The notes under the pieces: generated by a model
What the model saw: only the letters and a program-made list of their open reading frames with translations
What the model was told of the DNA's origin: nothing
Database searches by the model: none
Shown: piece after piece, positions 42,824 to 49,597 of the stretch
Numbering within the stretch: the stretch's first letter is position 1
Layout: every line of letters starts with the position of its first letter
Translations under genes and position numbers: made by a program
DNA from: Gemmatimonadales bacterium
GTDB taxonomy: Bacteria > Gemmatimonadota > Gemmatimonadetes > Gemmatimonadales > GWC2-71-9
Direction of reading: 5' to 3'
Assembly: GCA_025927545.1 (NCBI GenBank)
Contig: JAICLE010000014.1
Coordinates: forward strand, 1-49,597
Length of the DNA stretch: 49,597 bases

Positions 42824-43171
42824 ATGCTCAGGCCGCTGGTTCGCTCGCTCGTCTCCGCCGTCGTCGCCGCCTGCTTCTACCTGGGCGGAGTCGCGGGGAG
42901 CGGGATGTCCGGGTGCGCGCCCCCCCAGGGTCATGATCACGGCGCCACGCACGGGCACCCGGGACAGGGCAGCCAGTCCTCCGGCGGCACCCATTGCGTG
43001 GTCCACCTCTGCTGCGCCGACATGGCGCCCCAGTCGCCGGTGGCCCTCGGTGCCGTGGCCGCGGGGCCCGCCACGCGCGACGCGGGCCTGGCCGCGACAG
43101 CCGCGGTCTCCAACCGGCGGCCGCCCCACTCCCTGCCCTTCGCGCACGCCCCTCCTCGCAACATCGTCTGA
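42824..43171 (+). CDS. Exported His/Cys-rich protein upstream of a TonB receptor
   Basis: 115 residues. Signal anchor LVRSLVSAVVAACFYLGGVA, then a His-rich run GHDHGATHGH and a Cys cluster THCVVHLCCADM. The composition suggests metal binding and resembles the DUF2946-like exported proteins next to metal receptors. It is 94 bases upstream of the TonB-dependent receptor in the same orientation. Similar in spirit, though not in alignment, to the CPAC protein at 29650. The metal-binding role is inference. Confidence 0.62.
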   Translation: MLRPLVRSLVSAVVAACFYLGGVAGSGMSGCAPPQGHDHGATHGHPGQGSQSSGGTHCVVHLCCADMAPQSPVALGAVAAGPATRDAGLAATAAVSNRRPPHSLPFAHAPPRNIV

Positions 43172-43265
43172 TCCGGCCGCCGCCGGGCACTACTCCACCG
43201 GCGGCATCAACTGATCAATAGCCCGGGCGTTCCAGCCGGACCGGACCGCTCACGGGGAGTCAACG

Positions 43266-45296
43266 ATGATGCGTGCAGGACGCGTCCTCGCCGTCCTCGC
43301 CTTCGTGGCGGGCTCGGCGCAGGCACAAGCCAGCGATACGACCACCGCGCACCCGGATACGGGACACGTGGCCCAACTCCAGACCATCACGGTCACCGCC
43401 GAACGCCCGCACGCCGCGGCGCCGCCGGTCACCACACTCACGGTGCCTCCCGCCGTGCTCCGCCGCACGTTCGCCAGCGACGCGTACGATCTGTTGCGGC
43501 GGACCAGCGGGATCGAAGTCCACGAGCAAGGTCAGGGACCGGGTTATGCCTCCGACGCCGTGATCCGCGGCTTCTCGTCCGACCACTCGTCCGACGTGCT
43601 GCTGGTGATCGACGGCGTGCCGATCAACCTCCCCGTGCATGGCCACGTGGAGGGCTACTCCGATTGGAGCATCCTCTCGCCCGCGGCCGTCAGCTCGTTC
43701 CGGGTCATCACCGGCCCGGCGAGCCCGCTGTACGGTGACTTCGCGATGGCGGGCGTCGTGGAGGTGTTCACCGCGGCGGACGCGGCGGGCACCACGGGCA
43801 GCGTCTCCGGCTCGAGCTACGGCGACGCGGGCGGCTGGCTCCGGACCGGCGCGCGCTCCGACCAGGGGGGCTTCCTCGTCACTGGCGACGGGCGCCGGCA
43901 GCAGGGGTGGCGCGACAACTCTGCCTCGTGGCTCGGGAACGGGACGCTGCGGGGCTGGCACCGCGCCGGCTCCGGCCGGCTCGAGGGCGGGCTGACGCTC
44001 TACGGCTCCGACTGGGATTCGCCCGGCTTCGTGTCGGTGGCCGACTACAACGCCGGCGCGCTGACGCAGGCCACGGACCCGACCGACGGCGGCTCCGCGT
44101 GGCGGGGGATCGCGCACGGACGGTTCACCACCGTCGCCGGCCAGACCGGAATCGAGGCCAGCGCGTGGTTGCAGCGGGTGCGCTCGAGCGTCTTCCTCAC
44201 CATTCCGGAGGACGGAGCGCTCAACCAGACCGACGAGGAGGACCGCCGCAACGCGGTCGGTGTCCGCGTCCAGGTGAGCCGGCCCCTCGGCACCGGCGAC
44301 CTGAGCGCTGGCTTCGACGGCCGCGCGGACTTCGCGGGCTACGACCTGTTCCGTACCGAAGCGCGCGACCGGATTCTGCCGGAGCTCGGCTACGACGCCC
44401 GCTACGTCGGGGGCGGCGCATTCGTCCGCTGGCGCACTCTGGTCGGCACGCGCGTGGCACTCGATCTAGGCGCCCGCGCCGACGGCGTGCACTACCGCTC
44501 GCTCGACCGGGTGGCCGGCGGTGGCTGGCGCACCGCGAGCGACCTGATCGTCAGCCCCAAGCTCGGGGCCCGGTTCCTCCTCGGAGACGGCTGGTCCCTG
44601 CTCTCGTCGCTGAGCCAGGGCTTCCGCGGCGCACCCGGCGTGATCGGCGACCCGTCGCTCGAGCCGGTGCGGGGGTGGAGCAAGGAGGTGGGCGCGCGCT
44701 ACGATGGCAGCGGCGTCACGGCCCAGGTGGCGCTCTTCCGGATGGACGTGTCGCACGAGCGGATCCAGGATCCGATCACCCGCGAGGTGCTCGCCACCGG
44801 CCGGAGCGCGCGCCAAGGCATCAATGCCGACGCATCGGTGCGGCTGGGCCATGGCATCACCCTCCTGGCCGACGGCACCGTCAACGACGCGCACGTGAAG
44901 GGCGAGACGGCCGAGCTCGACCTGGCGCCGGCCGCGGAGCTCCGGCCGTCGTTCCATATCGAGCCGCTGGAGCCCGGCTCGGTAGTGCCCAACGTGGCGC
45001 GCTGGCTCGGCCGCGTGGGCGTGCGGGCCGCGCTCACCCGGACGGTAGCAGCCCAGGCTGCCCTCCGGTTCTCCGGCCCGTATACCCCGATCGGCGAAGC
45101 GGGCATCGAGACGCAATCGTACGCGGTGCTCGACCTGGGAAGCTCGCTGCGCCTTGCGCCGCTCGGTGCGGTGCTCGACCTCGAGCTGCAGAACACGCTC
45201 GACGCGAGGTATCCCGAAATTCGGGCGTCTGGATTCATCAACCCCGGCGCGCCTCGCACGCTGCGCGCGGCGCTCCGGTTCGACGAGCAGCCGTGA
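43266..45296 (+). CDS. TonB-dependent outer-membrane receptor
   Basis: 676 residues with signal peptide (RVLAVLAFVAGSAQAQA). A TonB-box-like stretch LQTITVTAERP precedes the plug domain: LRRTSGIEVHEQGQGPGYAS, DAVIRGFSSDHSSDVLLVID, GVPINLPVHGHVEGYSDWSI, SFRVITGPASPLYGDFAMAG. The 22-strand barrel ends with a terminal strand ending RAALRFDEQP; a C-terminal aromatic residue is not present. Receptors of this size without a SusD partner usually import metal chelates or cobalamin. The His/Cys protein upstream and the lipoprotein downstream suggest a metal, possibly copper or zinc. Confidence 0.92.
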   Translation: MMRAGRVLAVLAFVAGSAQAQASDTTTAHPDTGHVAQLQTITVTAERPHAAAPPVTTLTVPPAVLRRTFASDAYDLLRRTSGIEVHEQGQGPGYASDAVIRGFSSDHSSDVLLVIDGVPINLPVHGHVEGYSDWSILSPAAVSSFRVITGPASPLYGDFAMAGVVEVFTAADAAGTTGSVSGSSYGDAGGWLRTGARSDQGGFLVTGDGRRQQGWRDNSASWLGNGTLRGWHRAGSGRLEGGLTLYGSDWDSPGFVSVADYNAGALTQATDPTDGGSAWRGIAHGRFTTVAGQTGIEASAWLQRVRSSVFLTIPEDGALNQTDEEDRRNAVGVRVQVSRPLGTGDLSAGFDGRADFAGYDLFRTEARDRILPELGYDARYVGGGAFVRWRTLVGTRVALDLGARADGVHYRSLDRVAGGGWRTASDLIVSPKLGARFLLGDGWSLLSSLSQGFRGAPGVIGDPSLEPVRGWSKEVGARYDGSGVTAQVALFRMDVSHERIQDPITREVLATGRSARQGINADASVRLGHGITLLADGTVNDAHVKGETAELDLAPAAELRPSFHIEPLEPGSVVPNVARWLGRVGVRAALTRTVAAQAALRFSGPYTPIGEAGIETQSYAVLDLGSSLRLAPLGAVLDLELQNTLDARYPEIRASGFINPGAPRTLRAALRFDEQP

Positions 45297-45327
45297 GCGC
45301 CACCAGCCTCTTTCCCTGGAGATCGAC

Positions 45328-45762
45328 ATGATGCGCCTGCCCCGGATTCTGCACCACGCCGCCGTTGCCACGGTGATCCTTGGCCTGGTCGCCTGCGGCG
45401 ACAGCGAGACGGCCCCGGCCGCGGACGATCACACGCCCGTGTCCTACACCGTCCTGCTCGATGGCACGGCGGCCACGGCGCCCTACACCCTCACGGAGGG
45501 ACAGACGGTGCGCGTGCGGCTCGAGTTCCTCAACGCCGCCGGCGAGAATCTCGATGCGGTCGAGAGCGAGCACTTTGCCCGCGTCACCTTTACGCCGCCG
45601 TCGCTCGCGACGGTGTCGCCCGTGGCCGATCACCATTTCCAGTTCGACGTCACCGGGGCAGCGGCGGCGACCGGCACCCTGGAGGTCGGCTTCGGGCATG
45701 ATGCGCTCGCGGACGAGACCACTTTCCCGGCGGTGGCGGTGACGGTGCAGCCGGCGCCCTAG
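45328..45762 (+). CDS. Lipoprotein following the TonB receptor
   Basis: 144 residues from ATG 45328 (GGAG seven bases upstream). Lipobox VATVILGLVACGD. The rest is a single beta-sandwich-like domain: VSYTVLLDGTAATAPYTLTE, QTVRVRLEFLNAAGENLDAV, then ESEHFARVTFTPP and HHFQFDVTGAAAATGTLEVG. Two His-containing segments (SEHFAR, DHHFQF) could bind metal. It is 31 bases from the receptor gene, so the two are probably co-transcribed. No named family is recognised. Confidence 0.72.
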   Translation: MMRLPRILHHAAVATVILGLVACGDSETAPAADDHTPVSYTVLLDGTAATAPYTLTEGQTVRVRLEFLNAAGENLDAVESEHFARVTFTPPSLATVSPVADHHFQFDVTGAAAATGTLEVGFGHDALADETTFPAVAVTVQPAP

Positions 45763-45795
45763 TTGCGACCGCCGCCGGGGCGGGTACCTTCAGGC

Positions 45796-46218
45796 ATGTC
45801 CTCTCCGCTGCGCGCCGGCATCATCCTCGTCGTCGACGATCAGGAAGGCGTTCGTGGGCTGCTTCGCCGCCGGCTGAGTCAGGACGGCCACACGGTGCTC
45901 GAAGCGGATGACGGCGCGGAAGCGCTGCACCTGGTCCGGCGGCGGAACGGAGTGGTGGATCTCATCCTGAGCGACGTGGTGATGCCCCTGATGAACGGGA
46001 CGGAGCTCGCCACGAGAATCGGAATCGAGTTTCCCGACATCCCGATCATCCTGATGTCCGCCTTCACCCCCGCGGGCGCCGCGCGGGTGGGCACGGGCGA
46101 TACCGTGGTGCCGGTGCTGCAAAAGCCCTTCGACCTCGAGCAGTTGGCCCAACTGGTGGATCTGGCGCTCGAGCATCCCGTCGCGCCGGTGCCAACCGTC
46201 CCTGGGAGGACCGTGTGA
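45796..46218 (+). CDS. Stand-alone response-regulator receiver protein
   Basis: 140 residues from ATG 45796. CheY-like fold with acidic pocket (IILVVDDQEGVRGLL), the phospho-acceptor Asp in LILSDVVMPLMNG, the switch strand IILMSAFTP and Lys in VLQKPFDLEQL. No output domain. The next gene, a small HFEFRG-family protein, starts 16 bases after the stop, so it may be its partner. Upstream kinase unknown. Confidence 0.9.
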   Translation: MSSPLRAGIILVVDDQEGVRGLLRRRLSQDGHTVLEADDGAEALHLVRRRNGVVDLILSDVVMPLMNGTELATRIGIEFPDIPIILMSAFTPAGAARVGTGDTVVPVLQKPFDLEQLAQLVDLALEHPVAPVPTVPGRTV

Positions 46219-46234
46219 ACGGAGGAGTCATCCT

Positions 46235-46549
46235 GTGAGTGGTTCCCGCGGGCGTGAGGCGCGGCTGCGTCCCGAGTTCGATTACCTGTACCCCGAGATC
46301 GAGCCGGCCACCTGGCAGCCGGTCGAGGAGCTGATCAACCGGGTGGTGACCCTGCTCTACGGCGACCGCTCCCGCGCCGGCGTCATCACGGGGGAGCGGC
46401 TCCTGCGCGACGACCATTTCGAGTTCCGGGGTGCCTCGCCGCGGCCACCGGGGCTCCCGCCCGACCTGAGCCGGCTGAGCGACGCCGGCATCGAGCCCGA
46501 GCGCGCCAAGCGCGACCTGGAAGCCCGGCGGGCGCCTCCGCGCCCCTGA
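46235..46549 (+). CDS. Small HFEFRG-family protein, paralogue of the gene at 18.8 kb
   Basis: 104 residues from GTG 46235 with GGAGGAG eight bases upstream. It begins GREARLRPEFDYLYPEIEPA, continues with TWQPVEELINRVVTLLYGDR and GERLLRDDHFEFRGASP, and ends in a charged tail. The same layout occurs in the 86-residue protein at 18808-19068. A soluble alpha/beta protein by appearance. No catalytic residues can be named. It lies between a receiver gene and a beta-barrel gene. Confidence 0.72.
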   Translation: MSGSRGREARLRPEFDYLYPEIEPATWQPVEELINRVVTLLYGDRSRAGVITGERLLRDDHFEFRGASPRPPGLPPDLSRLSDAGIEPERAKRDLEARRAPPRP

Positions 46550-46559
46550 GGGCCGGGTC

Positions 46560-47228
46560 GTGGCTCGCGTCTTCCTCCTCCTGCTCGGTCTCGCGGGGTG
46601 GCCCGCCACCGCCTGGGCCCAGCTTGAGCTCCAGGCCTTTCTCGGTTCGTCCGTCAGCGCGCCGTCGCCGCTGTCCATCACCCAGGAGGGCCGGCCCGAC
46701 CTGGATTTCACGGCCCACTGGGCCACCCGTCCCTTCCTCGACACCTGGTACTATGCCGGCCGGATCGGCTTGTGGAAGGGAAACCGCGGTTGGCTGCTCG
46801 ACTTCACCCACCACAAGATCTACCTGACCAACGCACCGCCCGAGATTCAGCGGTTCCGGATCACCAACGGGATGAACCTCTTCACGCTGAGCCGCGGCTT
46901 CCGCCGCGGCCAGCTCACCTATGCCGTGGGGGCGGGTCCGGTGATCACGTTTCCGAAGACCCGGGTGCGGGACGAGCGGCTGGAGGCCGGACGCGGGTTC
47001 CTTGGTGGGTATTTTCTCTCGGGGGCCAACTTGATGGGCAGCGTGACGCGCCGCTTCCCGCTCATGTCCGGCCTTTTCCTCAGCCTCGACGGCCGGGTGT
47101 CGGCTTCATACGTTCGCGTGCCGGTGGCGAGAGGACACGCCTCCGTCCCCAACTTCGCCCTGCACGTTCACGCGGGGGTGGGCTACCAGAAGCGGCCCGC
47201 CCCCGCCGGGAGAGATTCGGCACCATGA
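46560..47228 (+). CDS. Outer-membrane beta-barrel protein
   Basis: 222 residues from GTG 46560. Signal peptide VFLLLLGLAGWPATAWAQ. The mature protein has alternating amphipathic strands separated by short turns: LQAFLGSSVSAPSPLSITQE, TWYYAGRIGLWKGNRGWLLD, GQLTYAVGAGPVITFPKT, GFLGGYFLSGANLMGSVTRR, and FALHVHAGVGYQKRP as a terminal strand. This pattern fits an 8- to 10-strand barrel of the OmpA/OmpW size class. Function unknown. Its stop overlaps the small ORF that follows (ATGA). Confidence 0.78.
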   Translation: MARVFLLLLGLAGWPATAWAQLELQAFLGSSVSAPSPLSITQEGRPDLDFTAHWATRPFLDTWYYAGRIGLWKGNRGWLLDFTHHKIYLTNAPPEIQRFRITNGMNLFTLSRGFRRGQLTYAVGAGPVITFPKTRVRDERLEAGRGFLGGYFLSGANLMGSVTRRFPLMSGLFLSLDGRVSASYVRVPVARGHASVPNFALHVHAGVGYQKRPAPAGRDSAP

Positions 47229-47353
47229 CGCAGCAACCAGTAGAGCAGATGGTCGTCCACAAGGCCACGCGCGAATGCCCCATGATCGAGCCGCACCCTC
47301 GCGAGATCTGCGGGATCGTCAAGGCGCGGGAGCGGAGGCAGCGGTCGAAGTAG
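47225..47353 (+). CDS. Possible small protein coupled to the beta-barrel gene
   Basis: A 42-codon frame starts at the ATGA overlap with the barrel gene. It gives MTQQPVEQMVVHKATRECP followed by MIEPHPREICGIVKARERRQ with two Cys. The start/stop coupling is the only support. The last 35 bases lie antisense to the end of the DUF5985 gene. Tentative. Confidence 0.35.
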   Translation: MTQQPVEQMVVHKATRECPMIEPHPREICGIVKARERRQRSK

Positions 47354-47639
47354 GCCCGCTTCCGCCGTGGTCGCCGCGGTTCTTGTCCACGATCGCGCCC
47401 AAAATGAGGAGGAACGCGACCAGACGGACCACGTACAGCCCGGTCCGCGACTCTTCGACCGGCTCCGTCAGCACGAGCGCCAGCCGCTGTAGGCCCAGCA
47501 GCCCGAACGCCAGCGCGAACACCAGGAAGAGCCGGTCGTGGGTCTGGCGCCAGAAGCGCAGGAAGAACAGCGCGCACACCCCGTAGCCCATCAGGATGGC
47601 GCCCGACACGAGGCCGAGCAGCAGGTCGGCGCGATTCAT
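47319..47639 (-). CDS. DUF5985-type small membrane protein
   Basis: 106 residues with three or four membrane helices: DLLLGLVSGAILMGYGVCAL, FFLRFWRQTHDRLFLVFALA, FGLLGLQRLALVLTEP, and LYVVRLVAFLLILGAIVDKN. FFLRFWRxTxDRLFxxFALAF and the final 'IVDKNR' are typical of this family. It forms a coupled pair with the next gene (ATGA overlap). Both resemble small helical membrane partners, function unknown. Last gene of the leftward signalling operon. Confidence 0.82.
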   Translation of the reverse strand: MNRADLLLGLVSGAILMGYGVCALFFLRFWRQTHDRLFLVFALAFGLLGLQRLALVLTEPVEESRTGLYVVRLVAFLLILGAIVDKNRGDHGGSGPTSTAASAPAP

Positions 47640-47896
47640 CGGGTATCCCAGACGAGGCCGTAGACGAGCACTGCCAGGCCGGCCAGCACCGGCAGGCTCC
47701 GGAAGAGCGACAGGTCGCGCGCCGGCAGGATCAGCAGATCCACCACCAGCACCGCATTCCCCAGCGCGAGCCCCACGAAGCCCAGCCCGCTCCAGAGGAG
47801 CAGCCGGACCCCTCGCCGCGCGTACGCCCGAAGCAGCAGCACCGCGCAGGCAAGGCTGGTGAGCGCGCACAGGACGTAGACGGCGGCGGCGATCAT
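47636..47896 (-). CDS. DUF5985-type small membrane protein
   Basis: 86 residues: IAAAVYVLCALTSLACAVLL, LRAYARRGVRLLLWSGLGFV, LALGNAVLVVDLLILPARDL and LFRSLPVLAGLAVLVYGLVW make three membrane helices. It is paralogous in design to the next gene but not identical. The start overlaps the winged-helix gene stop and its own stop overlaps the next start, so three proteins are made in strict translational coupling. Probably a membrane complex of two related subunits. Confidence 0.84.
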   Translation of the reverse strand: MIAAAVYVLCALTSLACAVLLLRAYARRGVRLLLWSGLGFVGLALGNAVLVVDLLILPARDLSLFRSLPVLAGLAVLVYGLVWDTR

Positions 47897-48279
47897 TCCC
47901 CCTCCCTCTTCTTCCGGATCCGGAACGCGTCGGAGAACGCCCTCACGTTCTCGATCGGCTTGGAAGCGATGAGCGAAATGACCGCCACCCGCCGCTCGCG
48001 GTACATCTCCGCCACGCGGCCGACCGCCCGGTCCAGCTCGGCCGAGCGCGGCGCGTACTGGAAGCATCCGGGCGCGCTCTCGCGCAGGAGGCCGCGTCCG
48101 AGCAGGCTCTCGAAGCGCTGGACGATGGCGGTGGGATGGCTGTACAGCTCGCGCGCCATGTCGCCGGCCGACCAGCTCCGGCCGGGCGACCGGCGCGTGA
48201 GCAGCAGGACCTCCAACTGCTCGACGGAGTCGATGTACTGGTAGAGGAAGCGGTGGACGTCGTCCGGGAGTCCCGTCAC
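47893..48279 (-). CDS. Winged-helix regulatory protein
   Basis: 128 residues from GTG 48279. A winged helix covers residues ~18-75: VEQLEVLLLTRRSPGRSWSA, GDMARELYSHPTAIVQRFES, LLGRGLLRES. The C-terminal part is a long helix DRAVGRVAEMYRERRVAVIS, likely for dimer or partner contact. It starts 13 bases after the receiver-kinase stop and overlaps the first DUF5985 gene (ATGA). It could connect the kinase to the membrane proteins or regulate the operon. Confidence 0.82.
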   Translation of the reverse strand: MTGLPDDVHRFLYQYIDSVEQLEVLLLTRRSPGRSWSAGDMARELYSHPTAIVQRFESLLGRGLLRESAPGCFQYAPRSAELDRAVGRVAEMYRERRVAVISLIASKPIENVRAFSDAFRIRKKREGE

Positions 48280-48292
48280 GGGAATCCCGCCA

Positions 48293-49470
48293 TCACGCCC
48301 GCACCCGCCCGAGGGTGAAGTGGAAGGTGGCGCCCTGGCCCGGCGTTCCCTCCGCCCACACCCGGCCGCCGTGGCGGTGGATGATCCGCTGCACGGTCGC
48401 GAGCCCGATCCCGGTGCCCGGGAACTCGCTGGCGAGGTGCAGCCGCTGGAACGGGCCGAACAGCCGATCGGCGTAGGCCATGTCGAACCCCGCGCCGTTA
48501 TCGCGGACGAAATAGCTCGGCTCGCCCGCCACGTTGGTCATCCCGAACTCGATCCGCGCCGCCGGCTCGCGTCCGGTGAACTTCCAGGCGTTCTCCAGCA
48601 GGTTCTCGAGGGCGATCCGGAGAAGCTGCCCGTCGCCCGTGACCGTGACGCCCGGACGCACGCGCGCCTCCACCGCCCGGCCGGGCTCCGCCTCCCGCAT
48701 CCGCTCGAGCAGCAGCGAGGCCAGGCCGCTCAGATCCACCTCGTGCTCCCGGAGCTCGGTGCGCGTGACGCGGGACAGGTAGAGCACGTCGTCGATGAGC
48801 CGGGACATCTGCTGGCTGGCCTCGCGCACCCGGTCGAGAAAGCGGCGGCCGTCCGGATCGAGCCGCTCGCCCTGGCTCTCCTGCACGGCCCGGCTGAAGC
48901 TATCGATCCGGCGGAGCGGTGCACGGAGATCGTGCGAGACGGCGTAGCTGAAGCTTTCGAGCTCGCGGTTCTTGTGCTCGAGGTCCCGGACCAGCTCCGC
49001 CCGGGCATCCGCCAGCCCCCGCGCTTCCTGCTCGCTCTCCTGCAGCAGCCGAGCCTGGCGGCGGAGCAGCTCGCTCTTCCTGGCCAGCTCGACGAACACG
49101 GCCACCTTCGAGCGGACGAACTCCGGCACCACCGGCTTGACCAGGTAGTCCACCGCGCCGACGGCGTAGCCCCGCACCGCCTCGGTGTGGCTCTTGTCGG
49201 CGGCGGTGAGGAAGATGATGGGCGTGTGGCGCGACTTGTCGCGCTGCCGGATCAGCGTGGCGGTCTCGAACCCGTCCATGTCCGGCATCTTGACGTCCAG
49301 CAGCACGACGGCGGCTTCGTGCGTCAGCAGCCATTTGAGCGCCTCGCGCCCCGAGCCGGCCTGCACCAGATGCTGGCCCAGGCCCTGGAGCATCGCCTCG
49401 AGCGCCAGGAGGTTGGCCGGCTGGTCGTCGACCAGGAGGATGCTGACTCGGTCGGGGATGGTCGGGCGGT
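48293..49470 (-). CDS. Receiver-histidine kinase hybrid, 5' end lost at contig edge
   Basis: The readable frame extends upstream of ATG 49393 into VSILLVDDQPANLLALEAML, the normal start of a receiver, so the gene is 5'-incomplete; bases beyond 49470 are low-quality. Receiver: phospho-Asp in VVLLDVKMPDMDGFE, IIFLTAADKS, LVKPVVPE. Then a coiled-coil linker (ELARKSELLRRQARLLQESE), HisKA with His in SFSYAVSHDLRAPLRRIDSF, and HATPase (ALENLLENAWKFTG, VRDNGAGFDM, FPGTGIGLATVQRIIHRHGG). This receiver-then-kinase order is typical of phytochrome-associated or relay kinases. First gene of the leftward operon, as far as visible. Confidence 0.9.

Positions 49471-49597
<127 letters not shown>

Noticed and set aside
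43172-43265. Possible riboswitch upstream of the TonB receptor
   Set aside because: Only 94 bases, without a cobalamin-box or other conserved element that I can recognise.

Overview
This is a GC-rich window from a Gram-negative, probably free-living soil or sediment bacterium. Supporting evidence: two TolC-type outer-membrane proteins, a heavy-metal RND pump, a TonB-dependent receptor, several lipoproteins, many GTG starts and ATGA or GTGA stop/start overlaps. The gene set (secreted proteins with Thr-Asp-Thr tracts, invasin-like lipoproteins, CocE hydrolase, CSLREA-type beta-helix protein, PrpD family) fits Gemmatimonadota best. That placement is inference: there is no rRNA or other phylogenetic marker here. 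The last ~130 bases are G/C homopolymer, so the right edge looks like a contig end.

Layout. 1-1895: TetR regulator translationally coupled to a TolC-like efflux protein cut by the left edge. 1992-7431: a five-gene leftward operon encoding a small secreted protein, a Tat-exported blue-copper protein, a PQQ-dependent alcohol dehydrogenase with a lanthanide-type DxD motif, a GH39 glycosidase and a GH144/glucoamylase-like enzyme. A PAS-LuxR regulator (7711-8373) lies just upstream. 8561-13234: MmgE/PrpD plus DUF488 pair, CHRD-like protein with an EF-hand loop, MFS remnant, small SFPASDPPAW protein and a phosphodiesterase. 13264-21063: tRNA-Arg(CCG) with an integrase gene beside it, then an accessory region with a hydrolase, a second integrase remnant, a packed operon of unknown genes, a convergent pair carrying the same winged-helix and SpoIIAA/STAS-like parts, and a broken RCC1-repeat gene.

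21064-30039: receiver protein, small lipoprotein, CocE/NonD hydrolase, and a leftward CzcCBA-type metal-efflux operon headed by a CPAC-motif protein. 30196-34455: FkbM methyltransferase and an alkylation-repair locus (Ogt, an Ada-AlkA fusion, and a divergent 2OG-Fe(II) oxygenase), then a DinB-like protein. 34555-42738: beta-helix surface protein, large hybrid histidine kinase, two divergent invasin-like lipoproteins (one fused to an esterase) and a membrane protein with a Cys4 tail. 42824-49470: a His/Cys-rich exported protein, TonB receptor and lipoprotein (candidate metal uptake set), receiver plus small unknown protein, beta-barrel, and a leftward signalling operon (receiver-kinase, winged helix, two DUF5985 membrane proteins).

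The two most system-like loci are (i) the PQQ dehydrogenase/cupredoxin/glycosidase operon with its PAS-LuxR regulator and a shared 13-base motif on both sides of the regulator, and (ii) the 16.7-19.7 kb island, where a winged-helix plus SpoIIAA-like pair occurs once split (or frameshifted) and once fused, together with a small unknown protein that has a second copy at 46.2 kb.
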